From Gonocerus acuteangulatus (taxonomy: Eukaryota > Arthropoda > Insecta > Hemiptera > Coreidae): a DNA stretch of 64,000 nt. The stretch spans positions 90,184,696-90,248,695 of the forward strand of contig OX328124.1 of NCBI GenBank assembly GCA_946811695.1. Direction: 5' to 3'. A model generated the notes under the pieces. The model was not told where the DNA came from. It worked only from the letters and a program-made list of their open reading frames with translations, and ran no database searches. Positions 11,700 to 24,044 of the stretch are shown here, in pieces; positions within the stretch are counted from its first letter, which is position 1; each line of letters starts with the position of its first letter. The translations under genes were made by a program, and so were the position numbers.

Positions 11700-12262
11700 A
11701 ATTTTTTTTACTTTATTGGCTGTTCATCTATTTTAAACTTGTCTATTATTGAATAGAAAATCCAAACACGATATATTCCCGCTTTATAAGGAACCTGAAC
11801 TATTGAGTATACAGAGAGTTGATAAAGAGGGAAGACCTGTAGAGCCTCCAGCAACCACTTGTTGCTCCTAAACCACTTATCCTAAACACCGAATAACCCA
11901 CTCTCAAAACACAACCTAATTTATCATTATACAATTCATTTAATGGAACAAGGTCCTACCAATCTTGATGAATATAAATCAACAGATTCGTTCCATTTAT
12001 ATTTTTGTATAAAAAGAAAATGAATACTATTTTAATTATTTTATTTTATATTTTCACGATTAGGTGATAAAACCACATAATTTGTCTTGTTCATTCATTA
12101 TTAATTCAATTCAAAACTACTACTACTACTAATTTATTTGTATCAGTTTAGATTGATGATATGAGCGTGTTCCGTTTCATTAACCCAACAATACTGACTT
12201 GCAGAAACTGCGTCATCGTATCGCGTTCGGGTTCATATCCCTACTGTCCTTAGTCAAGGTAT
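11700..12262. other. Intronic sequence with a repeat-B fragment (12200-12260)
   Basis: Apart from a reversed repeat-B block (ACTGCGTCATCGTATCGCG) nothing is recognised. Confidence 0.4.
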
Positions 12263-12424
12263 AGAAGGAGTTTTTTTTTTTTTTTTTTTAACGGCGCATC
12301 TACTTCTAGGTCATTAGCGCCGACATCCAGGGTACAGCGAGGAATTTTCCCAACGAGCCTTGAGATGAGAAAATTCCTGCCGGAGGTGGGGTTCGAACCC
12401 ACCATCTCCCGCTTATGAATTATT
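12263..12424 (-). mobile_element. SINE T1, truncated copy
   Basis: On the minus strand the order is box B (GGTTCGAACCCC), body, tail GTCGGCGCTAATGACC...GCGCCGT and poly-A (poly-T on +, near 12270-12288). The box A half is missing at 12425. It matches 4490-4708. Confidence 0.8.
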
Positions 12425-12949
12425 GATTTTTTTTACCTTTCGTAAAAAATTTATTTATTTATTTATTTACTGCTTGATTTTCGTGAAAAATATAAAATAA
12501 AAGAGAAGGAAGACTGTAGGCGCCACAACCAGAAATTAACAGTTACCGAGGCGGAAATTACACCATCCTTTTTCTCAACGTTCGCTCATAGGACAGCACT
12601 ATAACCAAAATGTTACTTATTGTCTTACCTTTTACTAAAATACTTATTTTACTCTTAAATTCAATTTAAAAAATGAGGTTAACAGAGACAAAAAGTCTCA
12701 AAGTTTGAATTCTTTGCCAAATACGTACGTTTTCCGTCCATGCCCTGTCGCCAATAATTCTTTTGTTCAGGGTTAAAGATACTCCACAGGCTGCTATTGG
12801 CTCACAGAGATAACGTGACATTCAATGTTATTCATCAATAAAGAGATAAAATAGGTAGAGTTATGTTTCTTAAAATTAATTAGTAGAGAATAAATGACAT
12901 AAATATATTATATATATATTCTTGTGTACGACGCAAAATATTTCTTTGG
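12425..12949. other. Intronic sequence, nothing definite
   Basis: A possible repeat-B remnant lies near 12520-12570 (GGCGGAAATTACACCA, also resembling 19260-19290). No gene is seen. Confidence 0.35.
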
Positions 12950-13136
12950 AGACTTAGGGTCGGCAAAGTAGTAGTCCTTTGTATTACACCACTTTATTTA
13001 TTTTGTGTGCCCTACCTGTTTCGTGCTTTTATTTCTTCCGCACCTTATCAGGGGCATTTCTCGTTAAGAAGACCTCTCGTCCAATGTATCCTCTATGGAG
13101 GCATGCGTAAAACTACTTTACCGACCCTTAGCCTCT
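12950..13136. repeat. Inverted repeat enclosing a hammerhead-like motif
   Basis: CTTAGGGTCGGCAAAGTAGT near 12955-12975 is the near reverse complement of ACTACTTTACCGACCCTTAG near 13110-13130. The hammerhead-like motif at 13009-13055 lies between the arms. This layout resembles the inverted termini of the PLE at 27.4-29.7 kb and suggests a PLE-derived non-autonomous remnant. Confidence 0.5.
13009..13055 (-). ncRNA. Hammerhead-like motif, variant (G8 changed)
   Basis: On the minus strand: stem I GCCC/GGGC, core CTGATAA, stem II GTGC/GCAC with a 13-nt loop, then CGAAAC and a short helix III region CAGGTA. The core should read CUGANGA; here the conserved G8 is A, so self-cleavage would be expected to be lost. 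Layout and flanks match the copies at 18375, 38637 and 62338. Confidence 0.4.
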
Positions 13137-13184
13137 GAAGAACTAGAATGTATGTATATGTGTATATATATATATATACATATA

Positions 13185-14733
13185 GGGGAGGGTGTACCTC
13201 TGACCATATTGTACCTTTGACCACCGAGGCTGTGGCGGGATGTAGCAACATTTTATAAATTTTGGTGTAATTAGTGTTTAGCCTCTTCGTTAGACGGATT
13301 GTGTAACCAACTTTGGATTATTCAAGTCAAATAGGATTCTTGCAAAAAATCCTTATCCATTTCTATCATAAAAAGTTATTTATTGATGATGTTTTGCCTC
13401 ATAATATTTTTTGTATTATGTCTTTTTAGATGGAAATCATTTGACAATATAGCTATTATAATAAGAAATATGGTATTTATGTTAACCCTAATATTTGTAG
13501 CATGCTTTTTAATTTGCACTACCAGGGTGTTGTACCCCTGACCACGACTAGTTTGACCTGGTCAAAGGTACAACATACCTGAGTAATTTTTTCATAATTC
13601 AAACTTTTATGTTCTTCTAATAAAACTTAAAAAAAAAAAAATAATATTGGTTGCTTTAATCGCTCAAAGAATTTAAAAATTGATAAATGAAATAAATTCA
13701 AACTGACTTTATCAATCCTCAGTGTAGTAGTTCGAACCTATCGCCCCTTATCGTTACACCTGAAGTTGTAAGGCCTCATCGAAAAGCGCAGTCAAGGAAA
13801 ACGTCAAATAGGGGCCGGCCTAAAAGGAAACCTCGTATCCTGACAGATATTCCTGAAATGCTAATTATTGAAGCTGAAAAAAAAAAAAACAAACCCGAAA
13901 GCACCGCCCTAAACGTAAGACACCTCGTACAAATAAATCACTTCCTAAAAAAGTGATAAATAAAAAGAAAATCATTCTAATGACAGTTCAGATTCTGATA
14001 CTGACACCAAAGTTTCTTCAGGAGAAAGTAACGTTGTTCTGTCTAATAAATGTCGCGAGTTTTGTAGATGACCAGCAACAAATTGAAAAATATGATTTGG
14101 AAAAACGAAATTTTATACTTGTTAAAAATAAAAGGAAAAAGACTATTACATATTTAGTCGTAGAGATCTGTGGTATTAAATTTCCAATGTTTAAGGTATA
14201 ATATTTGAAAAAACAAACTTTAAGTGACAAGTGTACGAGAGAAGATGAAAATTTGTATGATATTGATATAGAAGACATTGTGGCTAAACTTCCATACCCT
14301 ACTATTGCTGGTGGATCTGCTTGACAGTTAAAACGTTTATCGATTGGACTGGATTTTTCAGCATATTAAGCATCACATAATATCAATAATAGCTTTTTTA
14401 TTATGCTTACATCCTTGTCCTGTATTTATTAAACTTACAATTATTTACGATATTACTAAATACAATTTTTTTTCTGTACAGCTGTATTGTTTTTACGTAG
14501 TCAGAGGTACAACAGCCCATGCTTACAACTACATGTTGTACCTTTGACCACTGTACGATTATGTTTTTTAAAATTAATAAAAAATATTAAATGTAAAGCT
14601 AGAACCCTGAAAAAGTTAAATATGATAAGCAATAGAATACTGATTACAATGAAATAAAAAAAATGTTTTGAGGCTTAATATTCAAGCTAAGAGAAATTAA
14701 ATTTTGCAAAGTAGTCAAAGGTACAAAACCTTC

Positions 14734-14736
<3 letters not shown>
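13185..14736 (+). mobile_element. pogo/Tigger-like DNA element, copy 1 (1552 bp)
   Basis: The ends are related by terminal inverted repeats (left GGGGAGGGTGTACCTCTGACC; right, on the minus strand, GGGGAAGGTTTTGTACCTTTGAC) and sit in TA-rich sequence, fitting TA-target insertion. A copy with the same ends lies at 40984-42263. The motif TTGTACCTYTGACC or its complement recurs inside near both ends. Remnants of a transposase C-terminus are present (13740-14368). Confidence 0.8.
13740..14368 (+). pseudogene. pogo-like transposase C-terminal remnant
   Basis: Pieces in different frames read K-P-R-I-L-T-D-I-P-E (near 13840), a basic stretch, and later E-D-E-N-L-Y-D-I-D-I-E-D-I-V-A-K-L-P. They end at F-S-A-Y-stop at 14366-14368. 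These resemble the basic linker and C-terminal tail of pogo-type transposases in insects. The helix-turn-helix and DDE core are absent. Frameshifts and stops make it inactive. Assignment to pogo rests on these motifs and the TA target. Confidence 0.6.
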
Positions 14737-14803
<67 letters not shown>

Positions 14804-14832
14804 ATGTATGTATATATATATATATATATACA
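14737..14832. repeat. (TA)n and (TG/TA) microsatellite
   Basis: A TA run of about 58 bp is followed by mixed TGTG/TATA units. It abuts the right end of the pogo-like element. Confidence 0.95.
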
Positions 14833-14974
14833 CATATATGTATATTTAAATTTTATCAACACACAACAACAAATCATCACTCTTTTCTAGCCAGAGTAGA
14901 AACCTACACCCCCCGTAGGAATCGAAACTGCTTAATTAATAGGTACGACTCTAAGGAACTCTTATTATAATTAA

Positions 14975-15074
14975 ACCCCACGAGGCCTTGAGTGTCAAGG
15001 CTTGTGCAATCCGTCACTCAGGCCGTGGATTCGATTTCCACTAGCGGTGGAGGACCTTAAAAAAAAAAAAAAAA
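14975..15074 (+). mobile_element. tRNA-like SINE fragment (family S3)
   Basis: A box-B-like GGATTCGATTTCCAC lies about 55 bp downstream of a TTGAGTGTCAAGGCTTGTGC stretch and is followed by CTAGCGGTGGAGGACC and a poly-A run. It resembles the reversed SINE at 46005-46200. Box A is poor, so the call is tentative. Confidence 0.45.
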
Positions 15075-15082
15075 TGACATGC

Positions 15083-15317
15083 ATTACCCTCGCAAAAGAA
15101 GGGCGATAACTTGAAGATAACCCGTCCCAATTACCCTCGCTAAAGAAGGGCGATAACTTGAAGATAACCGGTCCCAATTACCCTCGCTAAAGAAGGGCGA
15201 TAACTTGAAGATAACCCGTCCCAATTACCCTCGCTAAAGAAGGGTGATAACTTGAAGATAACCCGTCCCAATTACCCTCGCTAAAGAAGGGTGATAACTT
15301 GAAGATAAACCGTCCCA
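15083..15317. repeat. 47-bp minisatellite, 5 copies
   Basis: The unit begins ATTACCCTCGCTAAAGAAGG and ends GATAACCCGTCCCA. Copies start at 15083, 15130, 15177, 15224 and 15271 and are almost identical. The part AGAAGGGTGATAACTTGAAG resembles the SINE S3 body (AGAAAAGGGTGGTAACTTAT, minus strand near 46040-46055), so the array probably arose by amplification of SINE sequence. Confidence 0.9.
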
Positions 15318-16137
15318 ATTATCTCGGTTATATAAACGAGGACGTTAACAGTTAAATAAATAAATTACTATTTATTTATAGGTGGTTCGCTACTTCGGCG
15401 ATTTCACTCCTTCAAGATGAAACCTGTATGGTCTTACAAACCTGCATAGTGATACTAATTTTGATTAACTTATTCCCATAAACAGAGGTTTGGAAGTGTC
15501 TGTAATATGCCTGAAAACCACTGATTATTCAGTACATGTCCTATCTATGATATGTTTAAAACATATCATCTAAAGGTGGAATTATTACGAAAAAGAAATG
15601 AAAAATTGTAATTACTCTTTGCTTATAAATTTTACAATCCTTGAACTTAAGACAATGGCCACTAATGAAATGATAAATACAAATTTGCATTGTATTAATA
15701 TTCCCTCAAATACCATTCCAGCTCTTCTATTATTCTATTTAAGGATGCCTAATAGCGTACATTAGGCCGGCAATAACCCCATTTACCGTCCACAGTAGGC
15801 AGTTTCCTCAAATTAACTGAGAAATTCCATCCATGCAGCTCGAGGGCAGTCTAGTAATGTTATAGCATCCAAGCAAATCTTCATTATTTTACAAGATAGA
15901 AGAATTGTAATGTTTTTTTTCATTCGTAATGAATTAATTATGAAGGAAAATAATCATAAAATTTGTGAGCTTCATAAATATTTATGTGTATATATGATAT
16001 AAATTAAATAACAGTTACACATTAGATTATCCAATAACAATGCATTGAAAACATTTCATTCTCCTTCCTGAAAAATAAAATTTACATTTTCAGGTAGGCA
16101 ATTCTTAGAAAAGAGCAAAATTCTTTAATATGTTATG
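15318..16137. other. Intronic AT-rich sequence, nothing recognised
   Basis: No supported gene or element. Confidence 0.5.
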
Positions 16138-16815
16138 GAGGAAACTAGGGATGGGCGATAGTCGATAGTTACTATCGATATATCGATAGTTCATGACTAT
16201 CGATAGTCATGAACTATCGATATTTTTTTACTTTTTTTCTAGAATTGAAGTTCTCAGCATCTGGAGGGCTGTGGTATTACATACTGACACGTCTGGTGAA
16301 TTAAATACTTAAAAATAACCGTCTGGTGAATACAACCAACTACATAATGTAGACAGAAAATACCTTTGTTTTCCAGGCTCGTCTGTAGTCTTAGAACGTG
16401 TATTTTCAGCCGCTGGAAAAATCGTTTCTGAGCTGCGGAACAGACTGAGCCAAAAAAAAGTGGAAATGTTGGTCTTCCTTTCTGGTAATATGTGGCTCAA
16501 GGAGAAAAACTAAAACAGTTTAAAATAATTGCACTTTTTTGTGCGTCATGATATTTTTTTCTTTGGAAATGCTTTTTATAAATTTAAATAAATTAGTTTT
16601 TTGTTTTAAACCTTTGTGCAATCTTATAAATATCCCTAATCCTGCAAGTAATAGATAATTCAATTCAATAACATTAAATTCTTCATTGGACAGGCATGTA
16701 AGGAATATGGAAAGCCACTATCGAATAACTGTCGATAGTATCGTTATTTTTAGCCGATAGTATCGGCCTGTCGATAGTGCTGAACTATCGATTATCGCGC
16801 ATCCCTAGAGGAAAC
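16138..16815. mobile_element. hAT DNA transposon remnant, 662 bp with 8-bp target duplication
   Basis: The element proper is 16146-16807. The 8-bp GAGGAAAC lies directly on both sides (16138-16145 and 16808-16815), the size typical of hAT insertions. The ends are TAGGGATGGGCGATAGTCGA on the left and, reversed, TAGGGATGCGCGATAATCGA on the right. Subterminal repeats of CTATCGATAGT are abundant. It keeps the 3' coding end of the transposase and is otherwise deleted. Confidence 0.92.
16379..16513 (+). pseudogene. hAT transposase C-terminal dimerisation domain fragment
   Basis: After a possible acceptor (TTTTCCAG at 16370-16377) the + strand reads S-S-V-V-L-E-R-V-F-S-A-A-G, then R-N-R-L-S, then V-E-M-L-V-F-L and a stop at 16511-16513. 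This is the conserved hAT C-terminal dimerisation region. The catalytic core is missing. The frame is still intact over 44 codons, which fits a fairly recent internal deletion derivative. Confidence 0.88.
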
Positions 16816-18374
16816 CCACAAAACTTTAAAAATCTTCATTTTTTTCCAATGTCCTGGCAGATCAAAGAATTCATTACATACGTGGGATGTATTATTTCTA
16901 GTATCACTCAGAAGTTGATCAATAAATAAATAAAAATATATTGATTTGACAAATAAAAATATATTGATTTGATTGCATATTTTAATTAAAATAATACATT
17001 CACATAAAGCATACACTTTTACGTCAATGCATTTTCGACTGCACATACATACTTTGGGAACCATGGTCTAAGTAGTTGAACTGCCTTAAAAAAAAATAAA
17101 CAAGATAAATTCATTAGTGAAATAAATACAAAAATTAGATTAGTATGAAAACTGCAACAAAATATAAATAATTATTTCTTTGGTATCTAATTATAATTAG
17201 AGAAGAAACTTTAGGATTCAAATAGAATCATGCAGGGAAGTAAGATATTCATCAAACGTGGAAGACCCAAAAATATAGGGTGTCAAGACCCAAAAAAATG
17301 GCTTGTTATAGGTGTAGGTTTATACTAGCTAGGAGTTCTCAGGAAGAAACATGCCAAGGAAAATGAATATGGAGTTTTACGTGACTATTTGTAGGGCTAG
17401 AGTGATTATTTTCTCCCACAAATAACCAATTTGTGGGACTACTGACAAACACAAACTTTACATAAGTTGGTCAAGTATATTTCTTGTTTTGTAGTTAATT
17501 GTTCCTAAAATAACGCCGCTAAAATGAATTAACATTTTCAAGTACATCTTCTCCTAAAAAATTCAAAACATTTTTAAATATTTTGATGTATATTGACGTT
17601 CAATATTTTATTTAAAGCACAATATTTTATTTAGCATAACTGCTAAAATTAATATTTTCTCATGGAACTCTAATGTTTGTGCACATCAGAAGTAGGAGTT
17701 TACCTGAAATATATTGATCAAATGTAAATGTCCTCCTTTGGGGCGTAATTCTAATTTTTTATGAGTATTTACAGGTTTGATTCCAACCAGGCCACTGAGA
17801 ATTAGCAAGTTATCCATTCCATATAACTTACTATTATCATCTACTAGTATGATTAGACATAAGATTGATGGCGATAGGGATGTTATCTCTCCTTTTCAAA
17901 AAGAATCTATTTCTGATAGGTCTTGAAACTCGAAGTGTTTTGATTCGCGCTTTAATACACGGAGTTTATACATTTGTCAGGTTTAGTATATTTTTATAAG
18001 AAAAACAGTATGTAAATTGAGCTTTATGTCACATGCGATTGAATTAGAAAACTGCCATGTTTCGCAAATTGTTTGTAGATTAGGAATTAATGAACATGAG
18101 GGAAGAACAACATTAGGTAATTAAACATACGCGTGGGCAACCTGCCCATAGGCCCTGCGGCGTTTCCTCTGATGGCAGCTGTAACACTCCGAACATCCAA
18201 ATAGACTCAATATAGACTCATGTAACTATGTTCGACTAATTTATTTAACATCATTTGATACCATTGGAATGAGCAGACTCCAATTTGCTCTGTACCAAAT
18301 ACAAATATATTCATCTGTGGCAGAAGGTCAATTTTATAAAAACACACTTTCTTTCTTCTGTACTCTTTTATTAG
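16816..18374. other. Intronic sequence, nothing recognised
   Basis: AT-rich, with no motif-bearing frame. Short direct repeats such as ATAAAAATATATTGATTTGA (16930-16970) are simple. Confidence 0.45.
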
Positions 18375-18415
18375 GCTCTACATGTTTCACGTCGCTGTGA
18401 CGCCTCTTCAGGAGC
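18375..18415 (-). ncRNA. Hammerhead-like ribozyme motif (PLE-type)
   Basis: On the minus strand: stem I GCTC/GAGC, core CTGAAGA, stem II GCGTC/GACGT (one G-T pair), then GAAA and the minimal helix III CATGTA. Downstream come TAATAAAAGAGTA and TTGACCTTCTGCCACA, shared with the copy at 38637. All invariant core bases of a hammerhead (CUGANGA, GAAA) are present. One extra base between A9 and stem II is unusual. Activity is unproven. Confidence 0.6.
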
Positions 18416-19559
18416 ACTTAATCTAAATAAAATAAAATATGGTTACAAATACAAATATTTCCTCCTTGTGTCAATATTCTACGGTAACTTTTAATTGAAA
18501 TTTAGAATATATTTTTCTCCTTGTTGATTAAACCACCAGAGCAGTAATACTAATTGCTCTAATTTAGTGTTTCGCTTCTGTAAATAAGGCAATATAATTA
18601 TTAGATGCGATGAACTTTTGTAAAACCTTCAATAACATGGGAAAAAAGCTAAATTCATGTAGTATAGCGTTATTCACTAATCTCCAATCACGGAGAAAAT
18701 ATGGTGCATACTTTAGTTTAGGCCAAAGCATGGTTTTTAAGCCGACTCAGTTGTGAGCAATATTTTAAAAAAAAACCTGGGGCCCGAGGTGTAGGAGGGT
18801 GGTAATCGGAAATGACCCTCGGAGGGGCTAGTCCTCCCCAGTTTAGCCTTTTACTACCTCGACATTACTACCATTCAATACAGACATTCGCTCAATTGGG
18901 GAATTAAATAGTTTCAACTTGATCTTCATATGATAGAAATAAGCGTAATATCCATTAGAGCTCTCATGTCCCTGGATAATATTCACATTGAAAGGCCTAC
19001 AATATGTCAAATAATTGAGGAAAGAATAATAATGCATACAAATTGTTATAAAATATCAAATATTATTAACACATCCGGCTCTTAGTAACTGCACATTCTT
19101 GGCGCATTTCCGTTATTATTCCTAGTGTCATTTGGAAAGCTTAAAATAGGAACAGCAAATGTTTTGTCTTAATCGTTCATGAAAAATTCAATCACATGTA
19201 ATAAAGTAAAATTTACTCTCAACGCAAAGGAAGATCTTAGGCACCACAACGAGATCCTGGCATTTTCCTAAGCGGATATTACTCCATTTAAGTACCGATT
19301 TCTCCAAATCAGATCGCTCTATCAAAAAGCACATATGAACCGGATTTCAGAAAACTTAAAAAGCCTTCGTATAGACCCTTTACATTTACTAAGATTTCCT
19401 CTCCGGTTTCGAGATATATAACAATATGTCCGTTGTTTGTCTCCATTTTCCTCGACAACAGTTATAGATATGGCCTTCGAAATTATTTCATTGGATTACT
19501 CACGTCCATTTTCTTATAAACCTTGTACCTGGAAACCTAGTAACACAAATATGTACGAT
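18416..19559. other. Intronic sequence, no gene
   Basis: The stretch left of the motif at 18375 could be a decayed PLE body, but I see no certain protein motif. A short GC-rich block lies at 18775-18840. Confidence 0.4.
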
Positions 19560-19770
19560 TAGTTTCGCGCTAATTTCGCCCAAAAACTATGTTCCGGTGA
19601 ACAGACACTACTGGTTAATGAACTTGACCTTTCAAACCACAAAAAGTATTTTTGTACCAAACTTAATTTAAATCGGCCCATTTTTCAGTCAGCAAGAGAG
19701 CGAACAGACAAATATGTATAAATAAATTTGAACCATCGTTATTTTCCCCTGAAAGAAGTGAAGGCCCTGA
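19560..19770 (+). repeat. Repeat family A, partial diverged copy
   Basis: It contains TTTCGCGCTAATTTCGCCC, TGGTTAATGAACTTGACC and TTTGAACCATCGTTATTTTC in the family order. The TA core has shrunk to a few units and the terminal hairpin is missing. Confidence 0.65.
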
Positions 19771-20229
19771 AAAGTGAAAATTTCAGATTACAATTTCAAA
19801 ATCAATTACGTAGTGAACCTAGAAATGTGGGAAGCTCTCTACTTTAGGTGGAGTAATAAAATCCAGAATGTATGTCCAAGAGAGAATATTATTGGAGTTG
19901 ATAATATAATTGCATGTTGTAAACAAAGTTGTTACAAGCAGTCATTAACTTAGAAGATTCATTGCCCCGGAAGAAGAGCAAACATCAATTAGAGAGCAAA
20001 ATACTTTATCATAATGAATATATCGTACAGGTGGTATTTTACCAGAACGGAAGCATCATGTACGCCAAATTTATATCCCTGTAATGGTAATAGAAAAATT
20101 ACTTTACTAATACCTTCCAAATTTTTCCAACTGCTAGCCAAAGTCCCACAGCTAACATTAAAATTAAAAATGTTGAATGGTAAAAATATTCCCGTGAAAT
20201 CATTATCTAAAACCAACTACCAAGAAGAA

Positions 20230-20486
20230 TTGAGGCACTCCAGACCAGAAGGGCAAAGTCGCCGCTTGATGTTTTTATTTTTATTTTACTGGTCGCCTCA
20301 TTCATTAACAGCGCACAGTATGGTAGGGGCACTTTGTTGAGTTCACCTTTGTATACTACGAAAACTCCACGTAGATACAACCGAGGGATTCGGTTTGAGC
20401 GAACAATAGCTGTGCAGACCAGAAGGGTGAACCTTTTCTTGAAAATTGCATTTGGCGAGTTCGCCGTTCTGATCGGAACGCCTCAA
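20230..20486. mobile_element. MITE, 257 bp, with about 33-bp terminal inverted repeats
   Basis: The left end TTGAGGCACTCCAGACCAGA and the right end, reversed, TTGAGGCGTTCCGATCAGAA continue into AAGTCGCC / AACTCGCC. There is no coding capacity. A target duplication could not be read, so the superfamily is open. Confidence 0.65.
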
Positions 20487-23400
20487 TGCTTATACTAGTT
20501 CAAATTGTATAAAGTTTCATTCAATGAAAACCAAAATTAAAAATTTCATTAAGGAAAGACCATCATTATTATATAATTGGGAGAGTATGAGTTAAACCCA
20601 AATAAACCGTATGCTATATTGAGAACTTCGTTTGTATATAGAGAGGAAACATGTAGGAAATGGATTTATTATCATAAATTATCGTGAATGGAATATTTCT
20701 GACATTATTCCAGAAATGAGCGGGGTTTTTTTTTTTTTTTTATACCATTTTTATTGTCTAGAGATATAGCTTAATAAATGTAGCGTACCGAGTTAACTCT
20801 TGGGCAGTCAAAAAACGAAAAAAAACAACAAAAAAACAACAATCTAGGTAAAAATAATACAATATAGTCTGGGTAATAAAGGTAAAAGTAAAAATCAAGT
20901 AAATCCATTTACGGGCGATGGCATTAAAAAATCTTTAAAATATTCAGCGCCCAAGGTAACCCGGGAAAATAGAAAACGACATCAAAACCCGAGATATCTC
21001 GGGCGCAGTCCTTAAGCGGGTAATAATTTCATTATCATAAGTAGGAGTTGTTTTCTTCATTGAACATTCGCCTAATAGGTCAATTCCTTATTCTGAGAAA
21101 TTAAGCAGAAAATATTTATTGCGCGAAATGTTTTTTTATGAAACATATCAAATCAAATAAATCAAATAAAATCAATTATTTCCTACAGTAGTACTTATTT
21201 ATTGATCGTACAGAATACTGCGTCATTCATCAATCTTACGGAATAGTTTGATTATATCTTTATCGGGTGTTTGGGGCTTTTTTAATGCTCAATATGAAAT
21301 CATAATGTCACTTTTATTTAAAACGAGTAACTCGTCATTCATGACAAATAATTGTTTCCATCTATATGGTCCAAGTTAGCTTTAGAGCGGATCTGTAGTT
21401 TCCAAGCTATGCGTGGAGCATTCCCTTGCTTCTACACTCTCGCGAATAGAAGAGTTCAAAGCCAAGAGCCCTGCCTTGTATTCTTTCTTAGACTAAAAGA
21501 AAAATGAAACAAAAATATTCCTACGGCAGAATAGGGCTCTGTTTTTTTCTTCTTCGCAGGCCATTTGGTTTTCCGCTGGTATAAAACGCAAGAATAGTTC
21601 CCGTCGTAGGAATGAAGATCTTATGGGGTGTAAACCTTCTGATAGCAGAACTGATAAAGACTTCGGGAAATGTAATTTAAGTAAAATAAGAAATTGATAT
21701 TTTCGGTCGTCTTTGTACAATGTGCACAAACATCAGTAATTGTAAGATCATTAATCGAACTATTAATAAAATTAAATAAAACTAGAACACTGCAAAAAAA
21801 TAAATAAATAAATAAATCTAACGTTTCAAAATATTTTTTTTTTTTTTTTTTTTTGAAGACTGTATGTTCTATTATCCTTGAAACTTCTGTATCTTAGAGC
21901 AGGGTTTTCCGACAAAGGTTCCCAGCTTCTGTAACTACTCGTCCCACCTCCTTTGACGATCTTACATGGGGTGAGAATGTCTCTTCTGCACATTGGGCAT
22001 AAGCACAAGTGGCTGAGTCTTTGATATTAAAATTCTTAATCGTCTATACGTGCCCTATTAAAAGTTGTGTCTTTCAGTTCGAGTGGCTTATTAGTTCTTC
22101 CGATTTATTGCTTTTTCCATAGAAATATTTAAATATCGGCTATTTGATGATTCCATGTTTTAAGGCATAAATTTTCATTCTTTTCTTTAAAAATTCGCTT
22201 TAAATGCTGATAAGACAAACAATCTGAACTGATATTATTATTCAGATTAACGTTGAGCAACATTGTTATTAGTCTAACCGCAATTATTGGGCTAAATGAA
22301 ATTTTATGGTGGAAAAAAAGCTACAATATTCTTTCAAAACTCATTAGAGAAATTTAGACTCTCATTTGCTTAAACCGCTCATTGAAGACAAAAATTAAAC
22401 TATGAACTTCCCCTTAGGTTTGTTAAAGCTTCTGTTCAGAAAACAAAATTCCTATTGCTGAAATCACCCAACTTCCAATATTGTATGAAAAAAAAAATAT
22501 TATCCGAAATAAGGGTCAAAACATCACTAAAAATTTAGCAACTTTGAAACCGAATTGCAATTCCGTACTCCCTGTTTTCGGGCCCACTTTTTATGATTAT
22601 GTTAATTGGAATTCATAACCTAGATTAAACACCTACGATTTGTATATAAATTTTACATACACATCTTGGCGGGGATAATTTTCGTTATTTAGTAGGTATT
22701 GTGATGGAGATTCGGGGGCCCCGAATGAAAGGCAGCGTGTAAGTAGTAGCGTGTATTGATAGAACAACTGGCCTGGACGGGATGATAGAGAAGAGTGGAG
22801 AGTGTCGAGCGTGAGGTCTGGTAGAGAGTGAGGAGAGACTGAGAGTGAGCTAGGATTTAGCCCAGCCTAAATAGGCAGGTAGGATTGGGGAATCGTGGGA
22901 ATTATAGAGCAATGCAGGTCTCTAACTGCTGATGTCCAATATTGCTGACTAGTGTCTGGGTTCCTTCCTTTCCCATGCTTTTCCTCACAGTATGATTGAT
23001 AAACATTTGTGCATCAACATTAAGACCATTAACGCCAATCTGCTAGTAATGCATCCAAAACGGGTGACCCACAAATCCGTTGAATAAGACTTTTCAACAT
23101 ATTAATGTCCCGCGCTAATAATAATTCGACTATTACATATATTAATTTATAAACCAATCAAATATAACTAACACAAAGTAAAATACACATTAATAAATGT
23201 GGTATATTATTCCTGCTCTTAGGCGACCATGGGACTTAAAAAAGCTGCCTAAGATTATTCTTCCACTTACAGTAATCCATTTAATTAATTATTTCCAGCC
23301 TAAAAAACTCTTGGCCTTCCTCATCAAAATCAATCCTAATCACATTAATAAATTTATATTCCTTGGAATTAAAATTCGACTGAATGAATTTTACGAGATT

Positions 23401-24044
23401 ACAAGAACGTTGGATTGTTTACAAAGCGGCAGTAATGACTTAAATATCAAATTAACAAAATGTTGTTTGTATGCTGTAAACGTTTAGTCTAAATATGGAT
23501 CACAATTGCGTTAAAGTTAGTCTCTTATGATTACTTATCGATTACTAATATGAAACTGTAGAGATTGTAGACGAAATGAAATTGTAGACAGAATGAATGA
23601 ATCATTCGGTATTGGAACCTGAAGTATAAAAATTTCAACGAACATGAGACTTCACTTAGAGAGCTGTTCAAGCACATCATAACTTTTCTATAAATATTTT
23701 TCATGAAGCCTTACCTTAAATCAAAAAGACCTTTTCATATTATTTTATCCCGAGTAAAAATTACTGATATATTGCGGTGTATACTGCACAGATTGATTCG
23801 TGGCGAAGAAGGAATGTTTAAAAACAATAACTTTGACCATGTAAAAAATCTTTCACGCATGAAACTTGCTCTATTCACATTTATTGACAACTAGTAAGAA
23901 GGACGTTATCCAACTTAAAAATATTTATCGAACTTTAAAAAAAAAAAGCCCTTAAAAATAGAAGCTCGTTCAATAGTTTGTTATGGGAATGCCAAGATTC
24001 TTGGCAGAGTCAATAAAAAATGTCGCCATCAGCATACACACACA

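Noticed and set aside
23197..23487. 96-codon + strand frame
   Set aside because: AT-rich, with no motif, no splice context and no repeat support.
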